Shown: positions 51,217 through 59,827 of the stretch, one piece after another
Layout: every line of letters starts with the position of its first letter
Numbering within the stretch: position 1 is the first letter of the stretch
NCBI RefSeq assembly: GCF_035989305.1
Contig: NZ_CP108514.1
Coordinates: 7,544,501-7,608,500 of the forward strand
Direction: 5' to 3'
DNA length: 64,000 nt
Source of the DNA: Streptomyces sp. NBC_01233
Lineage (GTDB): Bacteria; Actinomycetota; Actinomycetes; Streptomycetales; Streptomycetaceae
The notes under the pieces: model-generated
What the model was told of the DNA's origin: nothing
The model's input: only the letters and a program-made list of their open reading frames with translations
Database searches by the model: none
Translations under genes and position numbers: made by a program

Positions 51217-54002
51217 GCGCCGCCGTGGGCGGGGCGACGGAGCCGGCCGGGCTCGACCGGCGGCGGGCGGTCCAGCTCGTCACCACGTGCGGCGCGGGCG
51301 CCGGAGGCCGCGGGTCGGGTTACCAGGTGGCCGGGAACCTGGTGCTCACGGCCGCGCACGTGGTGTGCGGCGCGGCGACCGTACAGGTGCGTTTTCTCAC
51401 CGAGGACGGCGGTACGCGGGAGGTGCAGGGCAAGCCGTTCTGGGTGGACTCCGACTCGGACGTCGCGCTGATCGCCCTCGCGGACGCGGCCGCCGGCCCG
51501 GGGGCGGGCAGCCCGGCGGGCGCTGCGGTTCCGCCGGTTCGGTTCGCCCGTGTCTCGAAGCCGGTGGAGTGCGAAGCACTGGGATTCCCGAGGTTCAGAC
51601 TGCGGGCCAAGGCCGCGTCGCCGGACGGCGGCGCGGCCGTGAGGTATCGGGATTCCCATCATGCACGCGGTGAGACCACCCCGTTGTCGAACCAGCGTGA
51701 GGGCAGTCTGGAGATCACCCTGAAGTCCTCCCCGGAGCACGATCCCGAGCGGGGCCGTTCACCTTGGGAGGGTATGTCGGGGGCCCCGGTGTGGAGCGGC
51801 GGGTACGTGATCGGGGTGATCACCAGGCACTACCGCTCCGACGGGCTCGGCACGCTCGCGGCGAGCCCGGTGGAGCGCTGGTACCGGCGGGCGAGTCCGC
51901 AGGAGATCGACGAACTGAGCTCGTTGATCGGGTTGCCGGCGCATCCCGGCCGACTGGAGGAGCTTCCCCGGGCGGCGCCGCTCCCCGGTGCGCCGGAGCT
52001 GCGGGAGGCGGCCGGGCTGCTCGCCTCCAGGGTGGCCGGACAGTGGCGGAAGGAGGAGCGGCGGCGGCACGTGCACGACCCGTTCCCGCTCCCCGTGCGC
52101 TTCCGGAATGCCGACGCGTGCCTGCTCGATCACTGGGCCAAGATCTGCGACGCACCACCCGGGGCGGATCCGGCGCCGCTCGAACTGGCCGGCCGCATCG
52201 ACCGGATCGTGGAGGTCTACCGGTCCATCCCGTCCCGCCGGCTGGTGGTGCTCGGCGGGGCCGGGGCGGGCAAGACGATCCTGACCCTGCGCTTCGTCCT
52301 CGACTGGCTGGGCGCCCGTACGCCGGACGAGCCCGTACCGGTGATCTTCAGCCTGGGATCATGGGACCCGACCACCGTCTCCCTGCGCGACTGGATGTGC
52401 CACCAGCTGGTACGCGACCACGGCCTCGCCGTTCCCGCCGCACACGGAGGGACTCTGGCCGGCGCGCTGGTCGACACCGGCTGGATCCTGCCCGTCATGG
52501 ACGGGTTCGACGAGATCGCCGGCGGCCTGCGGCGCGCAGCGCTCAAAGAGCTCGACCGCACCACCACCCCGCTGCTCCTCACCAGCCGGCCCGGGGAGTA
52601 CGCCGAGGCCGTGGCGGCCCGCCCGTTCCCGAAGGCCGCCGTCGTCGAGCTGGACGACCTGACCGTGGACGACGTCGCCCTCTACCTGCCCCTCACCAGC
52701 CGTCCGGGTAAGGACGGCGGTATGCGCAGCACCGTGTGGGAACCCGTACTGGACGAGCTGCGCAGGCAACAGCGCAGCCCGGGCGCGGAGAACCTGGCCA
52801 GGGTGCTCGTCACCCCGCTGATGGTCGCCATGGCCCGTGCCGTCTACGGCGACGCCCGCGGGTCCGACCCCGTACGGCTCCTGGACACCGCCGCGTTCGC
52901 CTCCCCGGAGGCCCTGCAGAGACATCTCCTGGCGGCGTTCACCCCGGCCGCGTACGAACCCTCGCCAACCGACGGCGGCAGCCGTCGGCGGCGGCAGGAC
53001 TGGAACCCCGACCGTGCGCAGCAGTGGCTCGGCTACCTTGCCGTGCACCTGGACCGACTGGGCAGGGCGGGCACGGGCGTCCCGGCTCGTGACCTCGCCT
53101 GGTGGCAGCTGGGCACCACGATGAGCCGTCGCTCGCGCATGCTCGTGATCGGATTCCTGGCCGCACTGGCCCTCGGGGTGACGACGGCCGTCGGGAACGT
53201 TCCCGTGGACTTGGTCGCGACATCGTTCGGACTCAGGTTCGCGGTCGTGCGGGGGCTCGTGGTCGGGTTCCTGCACGCGCTGGTGAACGGACTGTTCTTC
53301 GGGCTCGTGTACGGATTCGTGTCGAAGGGTGCGGCAGAGCCGTCGCGCGTACGCATCCAGGTCTTCGGCAGGACCGGGCACGGGCGTACGGGGGTCCTCC
53401 CCAGGTTCCGGCTGGGGCTCGTGTGCGGGGTCCTGGCCGCGCTCGTGCTGTTGTTCCTGGACAGGGTCGTGGTCGAGTCCCTGGGGCTCGGGGACGGCCT
53501 GGACGGCGGGCTCGTGGGGGGCCTCGTGTTCGTGCCCATGCTCGGGCTCGGAGTCGGGTCGGTGTTCGGGCTCATGGCCTGGCTGGAAGTTCCCGTCGAC
53601 ATCAGATCGGGTGTCAGTTCCTCGGAGCTGCTCGGCCAAGACCGCAGGAACGTGCTCTTCCATTTGCTGGTCTGGGCGCTCGTGTTCGGGACGGGAGCCG
53701 GATGCGCCAACGCATTCACGGCCGGGCCCGTGTGGGGACTCCTGCTGGGGCTCGCCTTCGGGATCGAAGCTGCCTTCGCGGGCGGACTCGCGTACGGACT
53801 CGCTTTCACCGCTTGGGGCCAGTGGGTGGCCCTCGCGCGCATCTGGCTGCCGCTCACGGGGCGGTTGCCCTGGCGGCTGGTCGCTTTCCTCGACGACGCG
53901 TGCGAGCGGGACGTACTGCGCCAGGCCGGCGCGGTCTATCAGTTCCGGCACGCTCAACTCCAGGACCACCTGGCCCGGCCGGGCCAGGTGGTCGGCCGGT
54001 GA
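51213..54002 (+). CDS. Trypsin-like protease-NACHT NTPase-multi-TM fusion
   Basis: A 929-residue membrane protein. The N-terminal trypsin-like domain has LVLTAAHVVCG (His49), DSDVALIAL (Asp83) and WEGMSGAPVWSGG (Ser189), a complete triad. A NACHT NTPase follows: LVVLGGAGAGKTILTLRF (Walker A, 348-355), WILPVMDGFDEIAG (Walker B) and TTPLLLTSRPGEYA. Residues about 635-890 hold six or more TM segments rich in Gly/Leu/Val (MLVIGFLAALALGVTTAV and LLVWALVFGTGAGCANAF). The C terminus ends FRHAQLQDHLARPGQVVGR, a NACHT C-terminal motif. It is a STAND-type receptor whose effector is the protease. Coupled to Trypco2 by a GTGA overlap. Confidence 0.88.
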   Translation: MSAAVGGATEPAGLDRRRAVQLVTTCGAGAGGRGSGYQVAGNLVLTAAHVVCGAATVQVRFLTEDGGTREVQGKPFWVDSDSDVALIALADAAAGPGAGSPAGAAVPPVRFARVSKPVECEALGFPRFRLRAKAASPDGGAAVRYRDSHHARGETTPLSNQREGSLEITLKSSPEHDPERGRSPWEGMSGAPVWSGGYVIGVITRHYRSDGLGTLAASPVERWYRRASPQEIDELSSLIGLPAHPGRLEELPRAAPLPGAPELREAAGLLASRVAGQWRKEERRRHVHDPFPLPVRFRNADACLLDHWAKICDAPPGADPAPLELAGRIDRIVEVYRSIPSRRLVVLGGAGAGKTILTLRFVLDWLGARTPDEPVPVIFSLGSWDPTTVSLRDWMCHQLVRDHGLAVPAAHGGTLAGALVDTGWILPVMDGFDEIAGGLRRAALKELDRTTTPLLLTSRPGEYAEAVAARPFPKAAVVELDDLTVDDVALYLPLTSRPGKDGGMRSTVWEPVLDELRRQQRSPGAENLARVLVTPLMVAMARAVYGDARGSDPVRLLDTAAFASPEALQRHLLAAFTPAAYEPSPTDGGSRRRRQDWNPDRAQQWLGYLAVHLDRLGRAGTGVPARDLAWWQLGTTMSRRSRMLVIGFLAALALGVTTAVGNVPVDLVATSFGLRFAVVRGLVVGFLHALVNGLFFGLVYGFVSKGAAEPSRVRIQVFGRTGHGRTGVLPRFRLGLVCGVLAALVLLFLDRVVVESLGLGDGLDGGLVGGLVFVPMLGLGVGSVFGLMAWLEVPVDIRSGVSSSELLGQDRRNVLFHLLVWALVFGTGAGCANAFTAGPVWGLLLGLAFGIEAAFAGGLAYGLAFTAWGQWVALARIWLPLTGRLPWRLVAFLDDACERDVLRQAGAVYQFRHAQLQDHLARPGQVVGR

Positions 54003-54082
54003 CGGGCCGGACCGGCCGTGACCGGCACACCACTGCACTGCGTATGCGTCCGAGAGATCACAACACCCTGACGGGGGCCAGC

Positions 54083-55006
54083 ATGAGGACCGGCAAGCAC
54101 ACCCAGAACCCTCCGGTGCCACGCAGCCCGCTTCGACTGGCGACGGTTGCAGCGGTTGCGGGCGGGGTCCTGGGACTCGCAGGAACCGGACCCGCCGCCG
54201 CGGACCCGGTGTCGCTCACGCTGCGGTACACGTGCTCGACCGGGTTGATCGGGAATCTGCCGGTCACGGTGGGGATCCACTCGGACGTCCCCGAGTCGGC
54301 CGAGGTCGGTAAGCCCACCCCGGCCTTTCCCGTCAGCGCTACGGTGCCGGTGCCCGCGGAGGCTGCGAAGGCGCTGGGCGGGCTCGGTGTGACGACCGTC
54401 GAGGGCACGGTGGAGGCGCAGGCCCGTGTGGCGGCGCCGGAGGGGGACAGCCGGGTGAGGATGCCGGTCGCGGTGAAGGCCGGCATCCCGGCGGCCGGGT
54501 CCTTCCGCATCGAGGCGTCCGGTTCCGCGCCGGTGCTCACCTTCAGGCAGGCGGGCAGCGCGCGGATCACCGTCGGTGACCTCGTCGCGCACCTCACCCT
54601 CAAGGACGCGAGGGGCGGCGTCGTCTACCCGGGCGCGATCGACGCGCGGTGCACGCCGGATGCCGGGCAGAACAACGTCTTGGCCTCGTTCCGCATCATC
54701 GGGGCCGGGGCCGGGGCCGGGGTCGAGACCGGGGCCGAGACCGGGAAGGACACGGGCCGGGCCGCGTCGTCCGGGGCGGCAGGCCCTGCCGGTACGGCAG
54801 CCGCTCCCGGCGCACCCGCAGCCGGCCGGACCGCGTCAGGTGCCACCGATTCCACACCGCGGGCAGCGCTCCCCGAGACCGGAGCCCACCCCGACCTGTG
54901 GCTGCTCGCCGGTGCGGGCGTGCTGCTGGCTGCCGGTGCGGTCACCCTCGTCGCCGCACGACGAACCCGTGCGGATGACGGCGTCGGCGATGGCGCCGCT
55001 CCCTGA
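54083..55006 (+). CDS. Secreted LPXTG-anchored DUF6801-like protein
   Basis: A 307-residue exported protein: signal peptide at about residues 15-40 (LATVAAVAGGVLGLAGTGPAAA), a DUF6801-like beta domain (LRYTCSTGLIGNLPVTVGIHSDVPES, VSATVPVPAEAAKALGGLGV, APVLTFRQAGSARITVGDLVAHLT), a low-complexity Gly/Ala/Thr stalk, then ALPETGAHPDLWLLAGAGVLL and a hydrophobic helix with a charged ARRTRADD tail. LPETG is a sortase signal, so it is likely attached to peptidoglycan. No sortase gene is in view. ATG at 54083, weak ribosome site; it may form its own unit. Confidence 0.8.
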   Translation: MRTGKHTQNPPVPRSPLRLATVAAVAGGVLGLAGTGPAAADPVSLTLRYTCSTGLIGNLPVTVGIHSDVPESAEVGKPTPAFPVSATVPVPAEAAKALGGLGVTTVEGTVEAQARVAAPEGDSRVRMPVAVKAGIPAAGSFRIEASGSAPVLTFRQAGSARITVGDLVAHLTLKDARGGVVYPGAIDARCTPDAGQNNVLASFRIIGAGAGAGVETGAETGKDTGRAASSGAAGPAGTAAAPGAPAAGRTASGATDSTPRAALPETGAHPDLWLLAGAGVLLAAGAVTLVAARRTRADDGVGDGAAP

Positions 55007-55083
55007 CCGGGCGACCAGGCTGATTCACGTCCGCAGTGGATCGGCAGGCGCAGGAACCCACGCCGGGCGATCGCCACCCGATA

Positions 55084-55130
55084 CGAAGACGACGAAGACG
55101 AAGACGAAGACGACGACGTCGTCGTCTTCG
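55084..55130. repeat. GAAGAC/GAC microsatellite with 26-bp palindrome
   Basis: The stretch runs through GAAGAC-type units, repeated about four times, into CGAAGACGACGAC followed by its exact complement GTCGTCGTCTTCG. Positions 55105-55130 are a perfect 26-bp palindrome with no spacer. It would extrude as a cruciform or fold as a strong RNA hairpin and may end transcription of the DUF6801-like gene. Confidence 0.7.
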
Positions 55131-55192
55131 GAGCCGGCCTCGCCGGCAGCGCCGCGGCGAGGCTGCTCGCTCGCCGCGGTGTCCGGCCCTTT
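55088..55192 (+). pseudogene. Remnant of a flavoprotein Rossmann N terminus
   Basis: In the frame through the repeat, codons read EDDEDEDEDDDVVVFGAGLA then GSAAARLLARRGVRP, a textbook GxGxxG FAD-binding loop. No start codon precedes the acidic repeat in this frame, and the match dissolves within about 25 codons. It looks like the 5' end of an oxidoreductase gene cut off by rearrangement. The 320-bp gap from 55007 to 55326 contains nothing else I can support. Confidence 0.4.
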
Positions 55193-55326
55193 CACCGTGC
55201 TGCGCGTCGGCACGGCCGATCCTCCCCAGCCGCTCTCCGACGAGGCTCCGTTCTCCCCGGGTTCTCCCCGGCCACGGCTGTCTCCGAAGGTGCGCGGCCG
55301 CCGGCCGGGTCTTCCCTGGCCGCGCT

Positions 55327-56352
55327 CTATTCCGCCGTGGTGAGTCCGGCGCGTTCGGCGAGGGCGCCGCCCTGGAACCGGCTCTCCGCGCCCAGCTCCT
55401 CCAGCAGGTCCGCGATGTGGCGGCGGCAGGTGCGCAGGGACATGCCCATCCGCCGGGCGATCACCTCGTCCTTGGCGCCCTCGGCCAGCAGCCCGACCAG
55501 CGCCCGGCGCAGGCTCGGGCCGACCTCCTTGTACGCGGCCTCGCTGCTGCCGTGGAACGGGGTCGCGCCGGACCAGTGCTGGTCGAAGACCCGGCACAGG
55601 TACGCCACCACGTCCGGGTCCCGGACCAGTACCGCCCCCTCGCCCGGGCCGCCGTCGCCGCGCCGGGGCAGGAAGGCCACCGAGCGGTCGAACACCACGA
55701 CCCGGTAAGGCAGTTCGGCCGCGGTGCGGTACTCGGCGCCGGCCTCCGTAAGGGTCTCCACGTACCCCTGGGTGGAGAGGCTGGCGCGCGCCGAGTGCTG
55801 GTAGAGGGTGCGCATCACGACCCCGCGGCGCAGCATCGCGAGGTCCCGCTCGATGGCGTCCCCGAGGCGGTGCGGGGCCCGGCCGCCGCCCGGCTGGATG
55901 CTGAACACCTCCTCCCGGCAGCGGGCCGACTCCTGGGTGAGCATCGCCGAGGCGGCCGCCAGATCGGGCAGGACGTCCACACCCTGCCGGTGGTCGCGTT
56001 CGCGTTGGGCGGCGCGGTAGTGGGGCATCAGGGAGCGCAGGTCCTCGCGTACGGACTGGGCGTGCGCGGCGGCCTGCGCGACCCGGGCCTCGAGCGGGCC
56101 GACCGCCTCGGCCGCGGCCGCGTCCGGGCTGACCGGTATCAGCTCCTCGGGGCTGTCGGGTGCCGGGCGCAGCAGCCGGAGCGTCAGCAGGGTTCGGCAG
56201 GCCCCTTCGACGTCCTCCGGGCTCATGCCGAGGGCTTCGGGCACGTCGGGCGGGCACCTCTTGAGGCTGCCCTGCGACAGGGCGTACGCGAAGACTGCGA
56301 CGGCCCGGGCGTCCAACCGCGGCAGTTCCATGGAGTTTGTCTGGATGGTCAT
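55327..56352 (-). CDS. LuxR-type transcriptional regulator
   Basis: A 341-residue regulator. The C-terminal HTH is FDQHW...LVGLLAEGAKDEVIARRMGMSLRTCRRHIADLLEELGAESRFQGGALAERAGL, a LuxR/GerE domain without a receiver. The N terminus carries a TrmB-like wHTH (VAVFAYALSQGSLKRCPPDVPEALGMSPEDVEGACRTLLTLRLL). The middle (about 90-240) is a helical/DUF region with SVREDLRSLMPHYRAAQ. Streptomyces proteins of this shape sit beside small peptide or RiPP genes. ATG at 56352 has AGGGGAA upstream. It is divergent from the secreted peptide/lanL unit and probably controls it. Confidence 0.83.
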   Translation of the reverse strand: MTIQTNSMELPRLDARAVAVFAYALSQGSLKRCPPDVPEALGMSPEDVEGACRTLLTLRLLRPAPDSPEELIPVSPDAAAAEAVGPLEARVAQAAAHAQSVREDLRSLMPHYRAAQRERDHRQGVDVLPDLAAASAMLTQESARCREEVFSIQPGGGRAPHRLGDAIERDLAMLRRGVVMRTLYQHSARASLSTQGYVETLTEAGAEYRTAAELPYRVVVFDRSVAFLPRRGDGGPGEGAVLVRDPDVVAYLCRVFDQHWSGATPFHGSSEAAYKEVGPSLRRALVGLLAEGAKDEVIARRMGMSLRTCRRHIADLLEELGAESRFQGGALAERAGLTTAE

Positions 56353-56402
56353 GATTTCCCCTGCAATGCGGCCGTGCTACTTCCGTGCCATGCAGGCTAT
56401 TG

Positions 56403-56419
56403 CCAGCTCGCAAGGCTGG
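56403..56419. promoter_or_regulatory. Possible operator in the LuxR/lan divergent gap
   Basis: CCAGC at 56403-56407 is inverted as GCTGG at 56415-56419 with a 7-bp spacer, 51 bp from the LuxR start. The gap 56353-56564 (212 bp) must hold both promoters. It also contains a short CGTGCTACTTCCGTGCC stretch. The site is a guess from symmetry alone. Confidence 0.25.
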
Positions 56420-56564
56420 ACCAAGGGGGCACACCCATATGAGCCTTGAGTTCCGGCCGGGCCACACCACGCCCCACCAGGCCGATATGTCGACACAGGG
56501 CGTGAACCGCCCGACGCGGGCGTTCGCCGCCCGATCCACACTCTCCCCATCCAGGAGCCGTCCC

Positions 56565-56762
56565 ATGTCCCGAGCCCTCCGCTGTCTGCTCCTCCTCGCG
56601 GTCCTGCTGGCCGGCGGAGCCTCCGTCGCCGCCGAACCGGAGGCAGGGCCCGGGGCGGCCGCCGGGCGCCACGGGGGTGCGGGGGGCGGGGCGACCGCGG
56701 TCCGCGCCGGGGAGATTCTCGACACGAGCTGGGGTGACGACCACATCCGGCCGCCCCTCTAG
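56565..56762 (+). CDS. Small secreted peptide upstream of lanL
   Basis: A 65-residue peptide with a clear signal: MSRALRCLLLLAVLLAGGAS, then VAAEPEAGPG at the cleavage area, a short Gly/Ala/Arg middle and the C-terminal sequence AGEILDTSWGDDHIRPPL. It lies between the LuxR gene and lanL. ATG at 56565 has AGGAG eight bases upstream. It has no Cys in the mature part, so it is not a second lanthipeptide. Family unknown; a secreted signal or regulator is possible. Confidence 0.65.
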   Translation: MSRALRCLLLLAVLLAGGASVAAEPEAGPGAAAGRHGGAGGGATAVRAGEILDTSWGDDHIRPPL

Positions 56763-56801
56763 GGCCGGTTGGTCCCTCCCGTCCGCCTCACCCCCCGGCT
56801 C

Positions 56802-56864
56802 CGAAGTCCGAAGTCCGAAGTCCGGAGTTCGAAGTCCCCGGCCCGAAGCTCGAAATGCGAGGTC
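56802..56864. repeat. Heptanucleotide tandem repeat before lanL
   Basis: Nine 7-bp units in register: CGAAGTC three times, CGGAGTT, CGAAGTC, CCCGGCC, CGAAGCT, CGAAATG, CGAGGTC. Copies decay toward the lanL start, and the last unit carries its GAGG ribosome site. The array lies entirely between the secreted-peptide stop and lanL. Confidence 0.8.
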
Positions 56865-56871
56865 GCAGAGC

Positions 56872-59739
56872 GTGTCATCACTGCCCGAGACTCCGTTACG
56901 GTCCCTCACCGGGCCGCGGCGGACGCGCGCCGAGGGTCCCGCGGACCGGGCGCTGCTGCCCGACCTGGTACGCGCCGCCCTCGCGCGGGCCGGGGCCGGA
57001 CGGCCCGGGGCGGCGGGGGACTGGGCCGTGGAGCCGGGCGAGTTCTGGTGCCACGTACGGCCCGGGGGTGTCGTCCGCCGCACCCAGGGGTGGAAGCTCC
57101 ACGTCTCGGCGACCCCGCTCTCGGCCCCGCTGGTGCTGGCCCGGGCCGCCGAGGTGCTGACCGCCCACCGGGTGCCGTTCAAGTTCGCGGCGAGCCCCGC
57201 GCGGGTCGCCGCCCTGGTCTCGGGGCGCTTCGCCCGGGGAGGCGGCGGCAAGTTCATCACGGTCTACCCGGCGGACGACGCGCAGTTCCGGCTGCTCGCC
57301 GAGGAGTTGCACCGGGCCACCGTGGGGCTGCCCGGACCCGCGGTGCTCTCCGACCGGCGATATCTGCCGGACAGTCAGGTCTACTACCGCTACGGGGTGT
57401 TCGCGGCGCCCCCCGAGCTCACCTCCGACGGCGCCTTCGCCGCCCGCCTGACCGACCCCGAGGGCCGGCCGGTCCCCGACGAGCGCAACGCCTGGTACAG
57501 CCCGCCGTCCTGGGCGGGCGACCCGTTCCCGGGCCGCCCGCTCGCCCCGGCCCGCAGCACGGCCACCGCGAAGCCGGTGCTGCTGCACGAGCGCTACCTC
57601 GTGCGCGGCGCGATCCAGCACTCCAGCAAGGGGGGCGTGTTCCGGGCGGAGGACACCGCCACCGGCGCCCAGGTGGTCGTCAAGCAGGCCCGTCCGCATG
57701 TGGGCGCGGGACTCGAAGGGCTGGACGTACGGGACCTGCTGCGCCGGGAGGCGGCGCTGCTGGAACGTTTCGGCAAGCGGTTCGCCGACCGCGTTCCCCG
57801 GCTCGTCGAGTTGTTCGAGCAGCAGGGCAGCGCCTTCCTGGTCGCCGAGTCGGTGCCCGGGGCGACCCTGCGCCGGACCGTCGCCGAGCGGCTGGTCCGG
57901 GAGGGCGCCGCCTGCTCCGGCGAGACCGCGGAATCCCTCGTCCGGCAGCTGCTCGAACTGGTCGGTACCGCCCACGAACTCGGCCTCACCCTGCACGACT
58001 TCAACCCCAACAACGTCATGGTCACCCCCGACGGGCGGCTCCGGCTGATCGACCTGGAGATGGCCGCCCGGGAGGGCGAACGCTGGGTGCTCGGCGCCAC
58101 CCCCGGCTACACCGCCCCCGAACTGCGCGCCGCGGACCCGGTGGCCCCTGCGTTCGGGCCCGGCGTGGACCTCTACGCCCTGGGCGCCACTATCCTGCAC
58201 ACCCTGACCGGCGCCGATCCGCTCTTCGCGGCGGACCGGCCCGCGACGGGGGCCCGCCCGGACGAGGAGCGACTGTCCCGGCTCCTGGAGCTGCTGGCCC
58301 GAGACCAGCCGCTCGTACGGCGATTCGGGCCGCTGGTCCGGGGGCTGATGCGGGACGAGCCCGCTGACCGCTGGACCCTGGAACGGGCCCGGGGGGCCCT
58401 CACCGGCGGCGCGGCGCCGACGGCACCTGCCGCACGCGCCGGCACTTCGGGGTCTACGGGGCCCACGGGACCGGCGGAGGTGCGCGCACGACTGCTGCAC
58501 GACGGCATCGCCCACCTGCTGGCCACCATGCGACCGGCGGACCCCGACCGGCTCTGGGCCACGGACTCCTTCGGCGAGACGTGCGACCCGGTGGCCCTCC
58601 AGCACGGCTCGGCGGGCGGGGTGAGCGTGCTCGCCAGGGCCCTGCGCCACGCCGACGACCTCGCGGCCGGGTTGCCGTACGGGACCTCCTGCGGGTCGCC
58701 GTACGGGCCGCCGGTCACCCCGAACGCCCTGCGTACGGGGCTGCGTACGGCCGCGGTCTGGACGGCGGACCGGCAGGAGGCGCTGCCCGGCAACCTGCCC
58801 GGACTCCACTTCGGCCGTTCGGGCACGGCCTGGGCCCTGCTCGACGCCGCCCGGGCGCTGGACGACCCGGCGCTCACCGAACGCGCTGTCGCGCTCGCCC
58901 TGGCGCTGCCCGTGGAGTGGCCCAACCCCGATGTCTGCCACGGCGCGGCCGGCGCCGGCCTGACCCAGCTGCACTTCTGGCGCACCACCGGGGACCCGCG
59001 CTTCCTCGACCGTGCCGCGCACGCCGCCGAAGGGCTGTTGGCAGCGGCCCGGCGTACGCCCGAGGGCGTCTTCTGGCCGGTGCCCGAGGACTTCGACTCC
59101 GGTCTGGCGGGCGCCTGGCACTACGGATTCGCACACGGCGTGGCCGGGGTGGGCACCTTCCTGCTCCTCGCCGGGCAGGTCACGGGCGACGAGCGGCTTC
59201 GCGCCGCGGCCGTGGCGGCGGGAACGACCCTCGCCGAGGCCGCCCGCCGCGGACCGGCGGGCACCCTGTGGCCGGTGGACCGGGCCCGGCACCTGTCGGA
59301 CTCCCCGGACCTGGCCCGGCACTGGTGCAGCGGCTCCTCCGGAGTGGGCACCTTCCTGGTCCGCCTCATGTCGGTCACCGGTACCCGCGACGAGGGCCTG
59401 GCCGAGCTGGTGGAGGGCGCGGCCGCCGCCGTCCGGGCGGGCAGGGTGACCGACTCGCCCGCCACCTGCCACGGGCTCGCGGGCAACGCCGAGTTCCTGC
59501 TCGACGCCGCCGAGCTGACGGGCGATGCGCGCCACCGCGACGGAGCCGAGCTGCTCGTCGAGCACATGGCGGCCCAGGCGGTCCTGCGCGACGGCCGGCT
59601 GCTCGTGCCCGACGAGAACCGCAAGACCGTGCTGGCCGAGTACGCCACCGGTCTGGCCGGGAGCCTCTCACTACTGCTGCGCCTGCGGTACGGCGGCCCG
59701 CGAGCCTGGCTGCCCGAGGGCGAATCCGCCCGCCCCTGA
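56872..59739 (+). CDS. lanL: Class IV lanthipeptide synthetase LanL
   Basis: A 955-residue RiPP synthetase. Lyase-like N terminus (about 60-260: KLHVSATPLSAPLVLARAA, KFITVYPADDAQF, SDRRYLPDSQVYYRYG). Ser/Thr kinase domain (about 230-510): GGVFRAEDTATGAQVVVKQA, HDFNPNNVMVTPDGRLRLIDLEMA. LanC-like cyclase (about 580-950): WPNPDVCHGAAGAG, HYGFAHGVAGVG, HWCSGSSGVGTF and ATCHGLAGNAEF. Zinc ligands C819, C866 and H867 are present, which separates class IV LanL from class III LanKC. It dehydrates Ser/Thr of the precursor and closes thioether rings. GTG at 56872 with GAGG upstream; the precursor gene follows 88 bp later. Confidence 0.92.
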   Translation: MSSLPETPLRSLTGPRRTRAEGPADRALLPDLVRAALARAGAGRPGAAGDWAVEPGEFWCHVRPGGVVRRTQGWKLHVSATPLSAPLVLARAAEVLTAHRVPFKFAASPARVAALVSGRFARGGGGKFITVYPADDAQFRLLAEELHRATVGLPGPAVLSDRRYLPDSQVYYRYGVFAAPPELTSDGAFAARLTDPEGRPVPDERNAWYSPPSWAGDPFPGRPLAPARSTATAKPVLLHERYLVRGAIQHSSKGGVFRAEDTATGAQVVVKQARPHVGAGLEGLDVRDLLRREAALLERFGKRFADRVPRLVELFEQQGSAFLVAESVPGATLRRTVAERLVREGAACSGETAESLVRQLLELVGTAHELGLTLHDFNPNNVMVTPDGRLRLIDLEMAAREGERWVLGATPGYTAPELRAADPVAPAFGPGVDLYALGATILHTLTGADPLFAADRPATGARPDEERLSRLLELLARDQPLVRRFGPLVRGLMRDEPADRWTLERARGALTGGAAPTAPAARAGTSGSTGPTGPAEVRARLLHDGIAHLLATMRPADPDRLWATDSFGETCDPVALQHGSAGGVSVLARALRHADDLAAGLPYGTSCGSPYGPPVTPNALRTGLRTAAVWTADRQEALPGNLPGLHFGRSGTAWALLDAARALDDPALTERAVALALALPVEWPNPDVCHGAAGAGLTQLHFWRTTGDPRFLDRAAHAAEGLLAAARRTPEGVFWPVPEDFDSGLAGAWHYGFAHGVAGVGTFLLLAGQVTGDERLRAAAVAAGTTLAEAARRGPAGTLWPVDRARHLSDSPDLARHWCSGSSGVGTFLVRLMSVTGTRDEGLAELVEGAAAAVRAGRVTDSPATCHGLAGNAEFLLDAAELTGDARHRDGAELLVEHMAAQAVLRDGRLLVPDENRKTVLAEYATGLAGSLSLLLRLRYGGPRAWLPEGESARP

Positions 59740-59827
59740 GTCTCCGGTGGCCGTCGGCCACCGGCTGCCGGGCCCGCCCGGGTCCGGCGTTCCACCCGCA
59801 GTTCCATTCGTACAGAAGGAGACCGCC

